Positions 51,426 through 60,977 of a stretch of 64,000 nt of DNA are shown piece after piece; the stretch's first letter is position 1, and the number at the start of each line of letters is the position of its first letter. Under the pieces are notes generated by a model. It did no database searches and was not told the DNA's origin. It saw only the letters and a list, made by a program, of their open reading frames with translations. The position numbers and the translations under genes were made by a program. Source of the stretch: Pseudomonas alkylphenolica (GTDB lineage: Bacteria; Pseudomonadota; Gammaproteobacteria; Pseudomonadales; Pseudomonadaceae); assembly GCF_016009175.1 (NCBI RefSeq), contig NZ_JADUCM010000012.1, forward strand, positions 83,841-147,840. The letters are read 5' to 3'.

Positions 51426-52709
51426 ATGACTGACACCCGTAACGGCGAGGACAACGGCAAATTGCTCTATTGCTCCTTCTGCGGCAAAAGCCAGCATGAA
51501 GTGCGCAAGTTGATTGCCGGCCCCTCGGTATTTATCTGCGACGAGTGCGTCGACCTGTGCAATGACATCATCCGTGAGGAGGTGCAGGAAGCCCAGGCCG
51601 AAAGCAGCGCGCATAAACTGCCTTCGCCGAAAGAAATCAGCACCATCCTGGACCAGTATGTCATCGGTCAGGAGCGTGCGAAAAAGGTACTGGCGGTAGC
51701 GGTGTACAACCACTACAAGCGCCTGAACCAACGCGACAAGAAGAACGACGATGTCGAGCTCGGCAAGAGTAACATCCTGCTGATCGGTCCGACGGGCTCG
51801 GGTAAAACCCTGCTCGCCGAAACCCTCGCGCGTCTGTTGAATGTCCCGTTCACCATCGCCGATGCCACCACCCTGACCGAAGCCGGTTATGTGGGTGAAG
51901 ACGTCGAGAACATCATTCAAAAGCTGCTGCAAAAGTGCGACTACGACGTGGAAAAGGCCCAGATGGGCATTGTCTACATCGACGAAATCGACAAGATCTC
52001 GCGCAAGTCGGACAACCCGTCCATTACCCGTGACGTTTCGGGTGAGGGCGTGCAGCAGGCGTTGCTCAAGCTGATCGAAGGCACGGTTGCCTCGGTTCCG
52101 CCGCAAGGTGGCCGCAAGCACCCGCAGCAGGAATTCCTGCAGGTCGATACGCGCAACATCCTGTTTATCTGTGGCGGTGCGTTCTCTGGCCTGGAAAAGG
52201 TCATCCAGAACCGTTCCACCCGCGGCGGCATCGGCTTTGGTGCCGAAGTGCGCAGCAAGCAGGAAGGCAAGAAAGTCGGCGAATCGCTGCGTGAAGTCGA
52301 GCCTGACGATCTGGTCAAGTTCGGCCTGATTCCAGAGTTCGTCGGTCGTTTGCCGGTGCTCGCTACCCTCGACGAGCTCGATGAAGCTGCCTTGATGCAG
52401 ATTCTCACCGAGCCGAAGAACGCGCTCACCAAGCAGTATGCCAAGCTGTTCGAAATGGAAGGCGTCGACCTCGAGTTCCGTAGCGATGCGCTCAAGTCCG
52501 TGGCCCGCAAGGCCCTGGAGCGCAAGACCGGTGCACGTGGCCTGCGTTCGATCCTCGAAGGCATCCTGCTCGACACCATGTACGAGATTCCTTCGCAGAA
52601 GGATGTCAGCAAGGTGGTGATCGACGAGAGCGTCATCGATGGCACCTCGCAGCCACTGTTGATCTACGAAAACAGTGAGCCGCAAGCCAAAGCTGCACCT
52701 GACGTCTGA
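51426..52709 (+). CDS. clpX: ClpX ATPase subunit
   Basis: AAA+ unfoldase that delivers substrates to ClpP. Length 427 residues. An N-terminal zinc-binding domain has four cysteines (CSFCGKS and CDECVDLC); Walker A is GPTGSGKT; the pore loop is GYVGEDVE; Walker B is IVYIDEIDK; sensor 2 is in GARGLRS. The ATG at 51426 was chosen over an in-frame ATG 15 codons upstream, which is inside the leader. A terminator follows at 22 bases. Confidence 0.97.
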   Translation: MTDTRNGEDNGKLLYCSFCGKSQHEVRKLIAGPSVFICDECVDLCNDIIREEVQEAQAESSAHKLPSPKEISTILDQYVIGQERAKKVLAVAVYNHYKRLNQRDKKNDDVELGKSNILLIGPTGSGKTLLAETLARLLNVPFTIADATTLTEAGYVGEDVENIIQKLLQKCDYDVEKAQMGIVYIDEIDKISRKSDNPSITRDVSGEGVQQALLKLIEGTVASVPPQGGRKHPQQEFLQVDTRNILFICGGAFSGLEKVIQNRSTRGGIGFGAEVRSKQEGKKVGESLREVEPDDLVKFGLIPEFVGRLPVLATLDELDEAALMQILTEPKNALTKQYAKLFEMEGVDLEFRSDALKSVARKALERKTGARGLRSILEGILLDTMYEIPSQKDVSKVVIDESVIDGTSQPLLIYENSEPQAKAAPDV

Positions 52710-52730
52710 GCCTCCAAACGGCTCGAATCA

Positions 52731-52758
52731 GCAAGGGGCCTTCGGGCCCCTTTGCTTT
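52731..52758 (+). terminator. Rho-independent terminator after clpX
   Basis: AAGGGGCC-TTCG-GGCCCCTT hairpin followed by TGCTTTTC. Confidence 0.9.
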
Positions 52759-52771
52759 TCCTGTCGTAGAG

Positions 52772-52800
52772 CTTGTTTTTTTGCGGGGCTGCCCCCACAT
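52772..52800 (+). promoter_or_regulatory. Candidate sigma-32 promoter of lon
   Basis: CTTGTTT, 13 bases, then CCCCCACAT resembles the heat-shock consensus CTTGAAA/CCCCATnT, between the clpX terminator and the lon ATG. lon is a heat-shock gene in E. coli. Confidence 0.55.
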
Positions 52801-52859
52801 TAAACCCACGCTCAAATTCCACCGGTTTCCGGCCACAAGGCCGCTGTAGAGGCGAAATC

Positions 52860-55256
52860 ATGAAGACCACCCTCGACTTGCCTCTTTTGCCATTGCGCGA
52901 TGTCGTCGTCTATCCGCACATGGTTATCCCACTGTTCGTGGGGCGCGAGAAGTCCATCGAAGCCCTCGAGGCCGCAATGACGGGCGAGAAGCAGATCCTT
53001 CTGCTTGCCCAGAAGAACCCCGCTGACGACGATCCAGGCGAAGACGCCCTGTACCGCGTCGGTACCATTGCCACCGTCCTGCAACTGCTCAAACTGCCCG
53101 ATGGCACCGTCAAGGTGCTGGTCGAGGGTGAGCAGCGCGGTGCGGTAGAACGTTTCAATGAAGTCGACGGCCATATTCGCGCCGAAGTTTCGTTGATCGA
53201 CGAGTCGCAGACCGCCGAGCGCGAGTCTGAAGTCTTCGTTCGTAGCTTGCTGTCACAATTTGAGCAATATGTTCAGCTGGGCAAAAAAGTCCCCGCTGAG
53301 GTCCTGTCGTCGCTCAACAGCATCGATGAACCGGGGCGCCTGGTCGACACCATGGCCGCGCACATGGCCCTGAAAATCGAGCAGAAGCAGGAAATTCTCG
53401 AGATCCTCGACCTGGCTACCCGAGTCGAGCATGTCATGGCGCTGCTGGATGCTGAAATCGACTTGCTGCAGGTCGAGAAGCGCATCCGCGGTCGCGTGAA
53501 AAAACAGATGGAGCGCAGTCAGCGCGAGTACTACCTGAATGAGCAGATGAAGGCCATTCAGAAAGAGCTCGGCGACAGCGAAGAAGGTCACAACGAAGTC
53601 GAAGAGCTGAAAAAGCGCCTCGACGCCGCCGGCCTGCCCAAGGATGCCTACGCCAAGGCCCAGGCTGAGCTGAACAAGCTCAAGCAGATGTCGCCGATGT
53701 CGGCTGAAGCCACCGTCGTGCGTTCCTACCTGGACTGGCTGGTGCAGGTGCCGTGGAAGGCCCAGAGCAAAGTGCGTCTGGACCTGGCCAAGGCCGAGGA
53801 AATCCTCGACGCCGACCATTACGGTCTGGAAGAGGTCAAGGAGCGCATCCTCGAGTACCTCGCCGTGCAGAAACGGGTGAAGAAAATCCGCGGCCCTGTG
53901 CTGTGTCTGGTCGGGCCGCCGGGTGTGGGTAAAACCTCCCTGGCTGAATCGATTGCCAGTGCCACCAACCGCAAGTTCGTGCGCATGGCCCTGGGCGGCG
54001 TGCGTGACGAGGCCGAGATTCGTGGTCACCGGCGCACCTACATCGGCTCGATGCCGGGTCGCCTGATCCAGAAAATGACCAAGGTGGGCGTGCGCAACCC
54101 GCTGTTCCTGCTCGATGAAATCGACAAGATGGGCAGCGACATGCGTGGCGATCCGGCCTCGGCGTTGCTGGAGGTGCTCGATCCCGAGCAGAACCACAAC
54201 TTCAACGATCACTATCTGGAAGTCGACTACGACCTGTCCGATGTGATGTTCCTCTGCACCTCCAACTCGATGAACATCCCGCCAGCACTGCTGGACCGGA
54301 TGGAAGTCATTCGTCTGCCGGGTTACACCGAGGATGAAAAAATCAACATCGCGGTCAAGTACCTGACGCCCAAGCAAATCAAGGCCAACGGCCTGAAAAA
54401 GGGTGAGCTGGACGTCGACGTCACGGCGATTCGCGACATCATCCGCTACTACACCCGCGAAGCCGGTGTACGGGGCCTGGAGCGCCAGATCGCGAAGATC
54501 TGCCGCAAGGTGGTCAAGGAGCATGCCGGGCTCAAGCAGGTGGCCGTCAAGGTCACTGGCGAGCAGCTGGAGCACTTCCTCGGGGTGCGCAAGTTCCGTT
54601 ACGGCCTGGCCGAGCAGCAGGATCAGGTAGGTCAGGTAACCGGCCTTGCCTGGACCCAGGTCGGTGGCGAGTTGCTGACCATCGAAGCCGCTGTGATTCC
54701 GGGCAAGGGCCAGTTGATCAAGACCGGTTCCCTGGGCGATGTGATGGTCGAGTCGATCACCGCTGCGCAGACCGTTGTCCGCAGCCGTGCGAAAAGCCTG
54801 GGCATCCCGGCCGATTTCCACGAGAAGCGCGACACCCACATCCACATGCCGGAAGGCGCTACGCCCAAGGATGGTCCAAGTGCCGGTATCGGCATGTGCA
54901 CCGCCCTGGTTTCGGCGCTGACACAGATTCCGGTGCGCGCCGACGTGGCCATGACGGGTGAAATTACCCTGCGTGGACAGGTGCTGGCGATTGGTGGTCT
55001 GAAAGAGAAATTGCTTGCTGCGCACCGTGGTGGAATCAAGACGGTGATCATTCCTGAAGAGAATGTTCGCGATCTGAAGGAAATTCCTGAGAATATTAAG
55101 CAGGATCTTCAGATTAAACCGGTCAAATGGATTGACGAAGTCCTCCAAATTGCGCTGCAATACGCCCCGGAGCCCTTACCAGATGTGGCTCCAGAGATTG
55201 TCGCCAAGGATGAAAAGCGCGACAGCGATTCCAAGGAAAGAATTAGCACGCATTAG
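52860..55256 (+). CDS. lon: ATP-dependent protease Lon
   Basis: AAA+ serine/lysine protease, 798 residues. LAN/PUA-like N domain ([24 protein letters not shown]), a coiled-coil linker, AAA+ domain with Walker [10 protein letters not shown] and Walker [10 protein letters not shown], and a protease domain with catalytic serine S674 in [10 protein letters not shown] and lysine in [13 protein letters not shown]. The ATG at 52860 was chosen because the family begins with LPLLPLRD shortly after it; an in-frame extension of 29 codons is promoter DNA. Confidence 0.97.
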   Translation: MKTTLDLPLLPLRDVVVYPHMVIPLFVGREKSIEALEAAMTGEKQILLLAQKNPADDDPGEDALYRVGTIATVLQLLKLPDGTVKVLVEGEQRGAVERFNEVDGHIRAEVSLIDESQTAERESEVFVRSLLSQFEQYVQLGKKVPAEVLSSLNSIDEPGRLVDTMAAHMALKIEQKQEILEILDLATRVEHVMALLDAEIDLLQVEKRIRGRVKKQMERSQREYYLNEQMKAIQKELGDSEEGHNEVEELKKRLDAAGLPKDAYAKAQAELNKLKQMSPMSAEATVVRSYLDWLVQVPWKAQSKVRLDLAKAEEILDADHYGLEEVKERILEYLAVQKRVKKIRGPVLCLVGPPGVGKTSLAESIASATNRKFVRMALGGVRDEAEIRGHRRTYIGSMPGRLIQKMTKVGVRNPLFLLDEIDKMGSDMRGDPASALLEVLDPEQNHNFNDHYLEVDYDLSDVMFLCTSNSMNIPPALLDRMEVIRLPGYTEDEKINIAVKYLTPKQIKANGLKKGELDVDVTAIRDIIRYYTREAGVRGLERQIAKICRKVVKEHAGLKQVAVKVTGEQLEHFLGVRKFRYGLAEQQDQVGQVTGLAWTQVGGELLTIEAAVIPGKGQLIKTGSLGDVMVESITAAQTVVRSRAKSLGIPADFHEKRDTHIHMPEGATPKDGPSAGIGMCTALVSALTQIPVRADVAMTGEITLRGQVLAIGGLKEKLLAAHRGGIKTVIIPEENVRDLKEIPENIKQDLQIKPVKWIDEVLQIALQYAPEPLPDVAPEIVAKDEKRDSDSKERISTH

Positions 55257-55280
55257 TACGTATTTGGCTGGGGGGCTTTC

Positions 55281-55310
55281 TTGACAGTATTTTCAGGCCC
55301 TTGTTATAAA
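55281..55310 (+). promoter_or_regulatory. Sigma-70 promoter of hupB
   Basis: TTGACA (55281-55286) and TATAAA (55305-55310) separated by 18 bases, about 95 bases upstream of the hupB start. Very close to consensus, as expected for an abundant protein. Confidence 0.75.
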
Positions 55311-55404
55311 GCGGCACTTAATTGTCAACAGGCCACCCAGCGCTCGTTAAGCTTTTCATTACATACTTAGATACAAACTCAATAGAGATATAAGGGGACT
55401 TAGA

Positions 55405-55677
55405 GTGAACAAGTCGGAACTGATTGACGCTATCGCCGCATCTGCTGATATTTCGAAAGCCACCGCCGGCAAGGCGCTGGACGCAGTTATCGAGTCCGTC
55501 ACCGGTGCCCTGAAGGCAGGTGATTCCGTGGTACTGGTTGGTTTCGGTACCTTCTCCGTCACCGATCGTCCTGCTCGTACCGGCCGCAACCCGCAAACCG
55601 GCAAGACTCTGGAAATCCCTGCTGCCAAGAAGCCTGGCTTCAAGGCCGGCAAGGCACTGAAAGAAGCTGTCAACTAA
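55405..55677 (+). CDS. hupB: DNA-binding protein HU
   Basis: A 90-residue histone-like protein that bends and compacts DNA. The family signature is clear: [53 protein letters not shown] with the proline-tipped DNA-binding arm, and [17 protein letters not shown] start at 55405 with AAGGGGA upstream. A 13-bp perfect hairpin and a terminator follow. Place after lon is conserved. Confidence 0.97.
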   Translation: MNKSELIDAIAASADISKATAGKALDAVIESVTGALKAGDSVVLVGFGTFSVTDRPARTGRNPQTGKTLEIPAAKKPGFKAGKALKEAVN

Positions 55678-55731
55678 GTCACTTCCTTCAGGCTTACGCC
55701 TAACCGAGCCGGGCTCATGCCTGGCTTGGCT

Positions 55732-55772
55732 ACCGAAGGTCAGGACGCGCTGAAAGGCTCCTGACCTTCGGT
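55732..55772 (+). other. 13-bp perfect hairpin downstream of hupB
   Basis: ACCGAAGGTCAGG (55732-55744) pairs completely with CCTGACCTTCGGT (55760-55772) around a 15-base loop, before the actual terminator. It may protect the 3' end of the hupB mRNA. Confidence 0.8.
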
Positions 55773-55782
55773 CGGTTACGAG

Positions 55783-55810
55783 AAGGCGCATCTTCGGATG
55801 CGCCTTTCTT
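55783..55810 (+). terminator. Rho-independent terminator after hupB
   Basis: AAGGCGCATC-TTCG-GATGCGCCTT followed by TCTT. Confidence 0.88.
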
Positions 55811-55873
55811 CTATCAGGAATCTACCCACGCTCCACGGTTGGTTCATTCAGTACAACCGTTTCTGGGGGACGC

Positions 55874-57745
55874 ATGCTGCAGAATATCAGGGACAATTCA
55901 CAAGGTTGGATTGCCAAGACCATCATCGGTGTCATCGTAGCCTTGATGGCACTGACCGGCTTCGATGCCATCTTCCAGGCCACCACCCACAGCCAGGACG
56001 CTGCCAAGGTCAATGGTGAAACCATTAGCCAGAACGAGCTGAGCCAGGCTGTCGACATGCAACGTCGCCAGCTGATGCAACAGCTGGGCAAGGATTTCGA
56101 TCCTTCGTTGCTCAACGAGAACATGCTGCGTGAGGCCGCACTCAAGGGGCTGATCGACCGCAAGCTGCTGCTTCAGGGTGCTGAAGACGCCAAGTTTGCC
56201 TTCTCTGAAGCCGCGCTTGATCAAGTGATCTTGCAGACGCCTGAGTTCCAGCAGGATGGCAAGTTCAGCCCTGAGCGTTTCGATCAGGTGATCCGCCAGA
56301 TGGGCTACAGCCGTATGCAGTTCCGCCAGATGCTGGCTCAGGAAATGCTGATCGGCCAACTGCGCGCGGGCCTCGCCGGCAGCGGTTTTGTCACCGACGA
56401 CCAGGTCAACGCATTTGCCCGTCTGGAAAAGCAGACCCGCGATTTCGCTTCGCTGACGTTCAAGGCCGACCCGGCTGCGGTGAAGGTCACCGACGAGCAG
56501 ATCAAGGCGCATTACGACGAGCACGCCAAAGAGTTCATGAGCCCGGAGCAGGTCGTTATCGACTACATCGAGCTGAAGAAGTCGTCGTTCTTTGACCAGG
56601 TCAACGTCAACGAAGACGAGCTCAAGGCGCTGTACGAGAAAGAAATCGCCAACCTGTCCGAGCAGCGTCATGCCGCCCACATCCTCATCGAAGTCAACGA
56701 CAAGGTGAACGAGGCCCAGGCCAAGGCGAAGATCGACGAGATTTCGCAGCGACTGGCCAAGGGTGAAGACTTTGCCGCACTGGCCAAAGAGTTCTCCCAG
56801 GACCCGGGTTCAGCGAACAACGGCGGTGACCTCGGTTTTGCAGGCCAGGGCGTCTATGACCCTACCTTCGAAGAGGCGCTGTATGCGCTGAACAAGGACC
56901 AGGTGTCGGCCCCGGTTCGCACCGAATACGGTTTCCACCTGATCAAGCTGCTGGGTGTGCAGGCGCCTGAAGTGCCAAGCTTTGCCAGCCTGAAAGACAA
57001 GCTGACCCGTGAGCTCAAGACTCAGCAGGTCGAGCAGCGCTTTGTCGAAGTGACCAAGCAGCTGGAAGACTCTGCCTTCGAAGCTTCCGATCTGGCCCAG
57101 CCAGCCCAGGAACTGAGCTTGAAGGTTCAGACCGCACCGGCATTCGGCCGTGAAGGCGGCGAAGGCATCACTGCCAATCGTGCCGTGATCCAGGCCGCGT
57201 TCAGCCCTGAAGTGCTGGAAGAAGGTTCCAACAGCAGCGGTATCGAGCTGGATCCGGAAACCGTCGTTGTGCTGCGTGTGAAAGAGCACCTGAAGCCTGA
57301 GCAGCTGGCGCTGGACGTGGTGTCGGACAGCATCCGCAAGCACCTGGCCCAGGAGCAGGCGACCGCCGCACTGAAAACCAAGGCAGACGCGCTGATCGCT
57401 GGCCTGCGTGACGGCAGCATCCCGCTGGCGGCTACCCAGGAAGGTCAAAGCTGGAAAGTCCAGGAAGCGGTCTCGCGCAGCCAGGAAGGCATTGATCCGG
57501 TCGAGCTGCAGGCACTGTTCCGCATGAGCAAGCCTGAAGCCAAGGACAAGCCTGTGTACAGCAGCGTTGCACTCAACGATGGCAGCCTGGTTGTACTGCG
57601 TCTGAACGGCGTCAACGAAGGCTCGGCGGCCACCGAAGAAGAGAAAGCGGCGTACCGTCGTTTCCTCGCATCGCGTGCCGGCCAGCAAGACTTTGCGGCC
57701 TACCGCAAACAGCTGGAAGCCAAGGCCGACATCACTCGCTACTGA
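55874..57745 (+). CDS. ppiD: Periplasmic peptidyl-prolyl isomerase PpiD
   Basis: A 623-residue membrane-anchored folding factor. One N-terminal membrane anchor (IAKTIIGVIVALMALTGF, about residues 13-32), a SurA-type N-terminal chaperone domain (about 40-210), a parvulin domain about 260-355 (RHAAHILIEV, FSQDPGSANNGGDLGF), then a C-terminal chaperone domain. It helps outer-membrane protein folding at the inner-membrane exit of the translocon. It follows hupB, the usual order, with its own leader. Confidence 0.93.
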   Translation: MLQNIRDNSQGWIAKTIIGVIVALMALTGFDAIFQATTHSQDAAKVNGETISQNELSQAVDMQRRQLMQQLGKDFDPSLLNENMLREAALKGLIDRKLLLQGAEDAKFAFSEAALDQVILQTPEFQQDGKFSPERFDQVIRQMGYSRMQFRQMLAQEMLIGQLRAGLAGSGFVTDDQVNAFARLEKQTRDFASLTFKADPAAVKVTDEQIKAHYDEHAKEFMSPEQVVIDYIELKKSSFFDQVNVNEDELKALYEKEIANLSEQRHAAHILIEVNDKVNEAQAKAKIDEISQRLAKGEDFAALAKEFSQDPGSANNGGDLGFAGQGVYDPTFEEALYALNKDQVSAPVRTEYGFHLIKLLGVQAPEVPSFASLKDKLTRELKTQQVEQRFVEVTKQLEDSAFEASDLAQPAQELSLKVQTAPAFGREGGEGITANRAVIQAAFSPEVLEEGSNSSGIELDPETVVVLRVKEHLKPEQLALDVVSDSIRKHLAQEQATAALKTKADALIAGLRDGSIPLAATQEGQSWKVQEAVSRSQEGIDPVELQALFRMSKPEAKDKPVYSSVALNDGSLVVLRLNGVNEGSAATEEEKAAYRRFLASRAGQQDFAAYRKQLEAKADITRY

Positions 57746-57760
57746 GTGCCTGTCGCTTGA

Positions 57761-57794
57761 AACAGAAAAGGCCGCTTACGCGGCCTTTTCTGTT
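57761..57794. terminator. Bidirectional terminator after ppiD
   Basis: AACAGAAAAGGCCG (57761-57774) pairs with CGGCCTTTTCTGTT (57781-57794), also serving the converging GntR gene. Confidence 0.95.
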
Positions 57795-57812
57795 TTCAGG
57801 GGTGCGATCACT

Positions 57813-58499
57813 TCAAACATCCAGCTCCAGCTTGGCTTCGATATGGTCCAGGTGCTGGTGCATCAGTGCCAGGGCGGTGTGCGCGTCCCCCAGTTCCAGT
57901 GCATCGATGATTGCAGCGTGCTCCTGCCAGGCACAGTGGCTGCAGGGGCGGGTTTCGTACTGGGCGATGATCAGCGAGGTTTGCGGGACCAGGCCATTGA
58001 GAAAGCGCGTCAGCGGTGCGTTGTCGGCGATCTCCGCGAGCTTGAGGTGGAACTCTCCGCCCAGGCGGATGGCGGTGCAGCGCTGGCCCTGTTCGTGGTG
58101 CTGGCGTTCGCGGGCGACCAGGTCACGCAACTGCCGGATCTTGGCCGGGCGTGAGCGTTGCGCGGCCAGGGTGATCAGGGTGGTTTCAGCCAGGCGCCGG
58201 GCGCTGAGGATCTGCCGTGCCTGTTGCGGGTCGGGCGCGGCCAGGCGCGCGGTGTGGCTGGGCCGCTGGACAATCACTTGCTGGTCGCACAGGCGCCCCA
58301 GTACGCGCCGGATCACCGTGCGGCTGACGCCGAACGCCTCACCCAGGGCCTGCTCGGGGAGGGCGCTGCCGGGGGCCAGGCGCTGTTCCAGAATGGCATC
58401 GAACAGGCGCGGGTAGATCTGCTCGGCAGACAAGCGTACTTCGCCGTGGACAAGCAGCGGAGGCAGGGTGGTCGCAGGGGCTTGGGCGCTGGTGTTCAT
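57813..58499 (-). CDS. GntR/FCD family transcriptional regulator (distal)
   Basis: A 228-residue regulator: winged helix GntR domain (LFDAILEQRLAPGSALPEQALGEAFGVSRTVIRRVLGRLCDQQVI) and an all-helical FCD ligand domain with candidate metal-binding residues in EFHLKLAEIADN, and C-terminal histidines in HQHLDHIEAKL. FCD proteins usually sense organic acids. It is 15 bases downstream of a second GntR gene and both follow dctA, so a role in dicarboxylate control is inferred. Two unlike GntR paralogues in one unit is unusual. Confidence 0.87.
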   Translation of the reverse strand: MNTSAQAPATTLPPLLVHGEVRLSAEQIYPRLFDAILEQRLAPGSALPEQALGEAFGVSRTVIRRVLGRLCDQQVIVQRPSHTARLAAPDPQQARQILSARRLAETTLITLAAQRSRPAKIRQLRDLVARERQHHEQGQRCTAIRLGGEFHLKLAEIADNAPLTRFLNGLVPQTSLIIAQYETRPCSHCAWQEHAAIIDALELGDAHTALALMHQHLDHIEAKLELDV

Positions 58500-58514
58500 C
58501 TCTGCTCTCCTGGG

Positions 58515-59219
58515 TCAGGCGACCGGGTGGTCGTCCGGTATGTTCAGTTCGATACCCATGCGCCGGCCTTCCTGGAGGATATGGTGGCGCATCTGCGCGC
58601 TGGCCTGGGCGCTGTTCTTGTTGCGGATGGCGCGTACCACGGCCTCGTTTTCTTCCAGGCGAGCGGCCAGGTGTTCGGGCGAATTGCGCAGCACCGCAGC
58701 ACTTTGCTTGAGGGCATTGCTGGTTTGTTGCACCACGCTCTGGAAGATCGGGTTGGCGGTCAGGGTGAACAACTCTTCGTGGAAGGCGATGTAGGCGTTA
58801 ACACCGGCTTCGCTGTCTTGCGCCTCAAGGGCTTCGCGCATGTCCATCAGGGTCAGGCGCAACTGGCCGATTTCCTTGCTGCTGATGGACTGTGCCACCA
58901 GGCCGACGATGAAGGGCTCCAGGGTGTAGCGCAGCTGCAGCACGTCCTCGAGGCTGGCGTCGGCTACGCCGGTTTGCAGCGGCGTTGATTCTGCGAGGTC
59001 GGCGTCGAGCACCAGCACCCCTTTGCCCGGCATCGAGCGCACCAGGCCGAGGGTTTCCAGCACCGTGACCGCCTCGCGCAGGCTCGGGCGGCTGATGCCC
59101 AGTTGCTCGGCCAGCTCGCGCTGGCCCGGGAGCATCTCGCCGGTGCGCCACTGGCCACGGGCCAGGGCCTGGCGGAGTTTTTCCACCACTGAGTTCACTA
59201 CGGTCGATGAAGTAATCAC
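58515..59219 (-). CDS. FadR-subfamily GntR regulator (proximal)
   Basis: A 234-residue FadR-type regulator: N-terminal winged helix (LRQALARGQWRTGEMLPGQRELAEQLGISRPSLREAVTVLETLGLV) and an FCD domain (LRYTLEPFIVGLVAQ, AFHEELFTLTANP, MRHHILQEGRRMGIEL). Regulators of this type (LldR, PdhR, DgoR) bind TGGT-N3-ACCA sites; two such sites occur upstream of dctA, so it is the prime candidate repressor of dctA. It follows dctA after a 69-base gap containing a hairpin. Confidence 0.88.
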   Translation of the reverse strand: MITSSTVVNSVVEKLRQALARGQWRTGEMLPGQRELAEQLGISRPSLREAVTVLETLGLVRSMPGKGVLVLDADLAESTPLQTGVADASLEDVLQLRYTLEPFIVGLVAQSISSKEIGQLRLTLMDMREALEAQDSEAGVNAYIAFHEELFTLTANPIFQSVVQQTSNALKQSAAVLRNSPEHLAARLEENEAVVRAIRNKNSAQASAQMRHHILQEGRRMGIELNIPDDHPVA

Positions 59220-59258
59220 TGTTCACTCCATGAGAACACTTGCATGGTTTGCTCCTGT

Positions 59259-59281
59259 GGCCGGCAGGGTGACTGCCGGCC
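59259..59281 (-). other. Hairpin between dctA and the GntR gene
   Basis: GGCCGGCAG (59259-59267) pairs with CTGCCGGCC (59273-59281) around GGTGA. No T-run on the exit side, so it probably reduces rather than stops read-through from dctA into the regulators. Confidence 0.7.
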
Positions 59282-59288
59282 GCGTTGC

Positions 59289-60599
59289 TCAGAACTCTTG
59301 TTGATGGGCGGTCGAGGTTTTGCGCTGGGCAAAGCCGAAGCCCTGTTTGCCGGCCAGTACATTGTTGGCCCGCTCCATGTCGATGTCGCCTTCCCAGCGG
59401 CCGATGGCGACAGTGGCCACGCAGTTGCCGATCAGGTTGGTCAGCGCCCGGCCAATACCCATGAACCAGTCCACCGCCAGTACCAGCACCAGGCCGACCA
59501 CCGGGATGGCAGGGATCGCAGTCAGGGTCGCGGCCAGGATAACCAGTGCCGAGCCGGGGATGCCATGGGCGCCCTTGGAGGTGATCAACGACACCAGCAG
59601 GATGGTCAGCAGGTCGGTCATGGCCAGCGGGGTACCGGTGGCGTTGGCGATGAAGACGATGGCCAGGGTCAGGTAGATCGAGAAACCGTCAAGGTTAAAG
59701 GAGTAACCGGTGGGAATCACCAGGCCAACGGTGGAGTTGCCGATGCCCAGGTGCTCCAGTTTGCGCATGATCTGTGGCAGTACGGCATCGGAAGACGCGG
59801 TGCCGAGCACGATGGTCAGCTCTTCGCGCAGGTACTTGATGAACGGCAGGATGCGCAGGCCCGAGAGGCGCATGACGGTACCCAGGATCAGCAGCACGAA
59901 GCCGGTGCAGGTGAGGTAGAACAGGGCAACCAGGCCACCCAGGTGCTGCAGGGACTCCAGGCCGTACTTGCTGGTGGTGAAGGCGATGGCACCGAACACG
60001 CCCAGCGGTGCCAGGCGCACGATCATGCCCATGATGCGGAAGATGACGTGGCTCAGTTCGTTGATCAGCCGCGAGATACCCGAAGCCGCTTCGCCAACCA
60101 GGTTCAGCGCACTGCCGAACAGCACCGAGAACAGCAGCACTTGCAGGATGTTGTTGTCGGCGAATGCGCCGACGACCGAGGTCGGAATCAGGTCCATGAG
60201 GAACGCAGCGGTGCTGTGCATATGCTGGCCGCGTTCTGCCAGGTTGCCGGCTTCGGCGCTGGCCAGTTGGTCGAGGTGAATATTGGCGCCGCTGCCAATC
60301 CCCGAGGTAAAGGCAAACACCAGGCCGATGACCAGGGCGATGGTGGTGAGAATCTCGAAATAGATCACGGATTTGAGGCCGATCCGTCCGACCTTCTTCA
60401 GGTCGCCCGCACCGGAAATGCCGCTGACCACGACACAAAACACAATCAGCCCGATGAGCATCTTGATCAGTTTGATAAAGCCGTCACCCAGGGGCTTTAG
60501 CTGCAGGGAAACTTCGGGAAAGCTGAGGCCGCAGGCGATGCCAAGCATCAGGCCGAGCACGACTTGGAGAAAGATCGAACGCGAGCACCATTTGAGCAT
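59289..60599 (-). CDS. dctA: C4-dicarboxylate transport protein DctA
   Basis: Inner-membrane H+(Na+):dicarboxylate symporter of the DAACS family, importing succinate, fumarate and malate. Length 436 residues. Family blocks are FIKLIKMLIGLIVFCVVVSGI, the serine-rich re-entrant loop region ELTIVLGTASSDAVLPQIM, GLVIPTGYSFNLDGFSIYLT and the ion-site ITSKGAHGIPGSALVIL. Its promoter region contains two GntR-type palindromes. No sigma-54 (-24/-12) element is seen, unlike dctA genes controlled by DctB/DctD. Confidence 0.95.
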   Translation of the reverse strand: MLKWCSRSIFLQVVLGLMLGIACGLSFPEVSLQLKPLGDGFIKLIKMLIGLIVFCVVVSGISGAGDLKKVGRIGLKSVIYFEILTTIALVIGLVFAFTSGIGSGANIHLDQLASAEAGNLAERGQHMHSTAAFLMDLIPTSVVGAFADNNILQVLLFSVLFGSALNLVGEAASGISRLINELSHVIFRIMGMIVRLAPLGVFGAIAFTTSKYGLESLQHLGGLVALFYLTCTGFVLLILGTVMRLSGLRILPFIKYLREELTIVLGTASSDAVLPQIMRKLEHLGIGNSTVGLVIPTGYSFNLDGFSIYLTLAIVFIANATGTPLAMTDLLTILLVSLITSKGAHGIPGSALVILAATLTAIPAIPVVGLVLVLAVDWFMGIGRALTNLIGNCVATVAIGRWEGDIDMERANNVLAGKQGFGFAQRKTSTAHQQEF

Positions 60600-60660
60600 G
60601 GGAGGGATCTCTGATCGGTGTCCTTGCTTCGATGCCCGGGAGGCGAAAGAGCGGAGGACT

Positions 60661-60689
60661 TAATTATTGTGGTCTTACCGGTATGTCCA
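60661..60689 (-). promoter_or_regulatory. dctA promoter with GntR operator in the spacer
   Basis: On the minus strand TGGACA (60689-60684), 17 bases, TAATTA (60666-60661) forms a sigma-70 promoter. The spacer holds CGGTAAGACCA (60680-60670), a FadR-subfamily GntR operator (TGGT-N3-ACCG on the plus strand). A bound repressor would cover the promoter. Confidence 0.6.
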
Positions 60690-60889
60690 GTGCGTGCTGA
60701 GTGTAGGCGCGGCTTTTCGGCGTTGGCAAGGAATTCTTGGGACTTGACTGGGTGCGGCGCGGGAGGCTTTTTAAAAACAGTGGCTTACAGCGAATAGGTC
60801 GGACGGGCGGCGTTGCGACAAGTAGCCGAGACAGCGTTCAAGCGACCTGTGAACGGTGCTTGATACTTGAAAGGGTAGGGGTGAATTTT

Positions 60890-60906
60890 AACTGGTCAGA
60901 CCGGTT
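60890..60906. promoter_or_regulatory. Second GntR-type palindrome upstream of dctA
   Basis: AACTGGTCAGACCGGTT is a nearly perfect palindrome containing TGGTCAGACCG, the classical FadR/LldR-type operator core. Its centre is about 223 bases from the promoter operator, so a repression loop is possible. Confidence 0.55.
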
Positions 60907-60977
60907 CGGCAACGCAATTGCCGGGCGGGAAAGCGTGATGGGGGCGCGGAGTACGCCCCCTGTTGAATCAGCGCAGC

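Larger units (their letters stand above)
60600..60977. other. 378-base non-coding region upstream of dctA
   Basis: No gene is supported here. It contains the dctA promoter and operator (60661-60689), a second operator (60890-60906), a palindrome around GGAATTCT at about 60725-60738, and a GGGGGCG/CGCCCCC hairpin (60940-60960) after the universal stress gene. Confidence 0.8.

Noticed and set aside
60600..60760. Sigma-54 promoter for dctA
   Set aside because: Looked for GG-N10-GC on the minus strand as in DctD-controlled dctA genes; nothing convincing. A sigma-70 promoter fits better.
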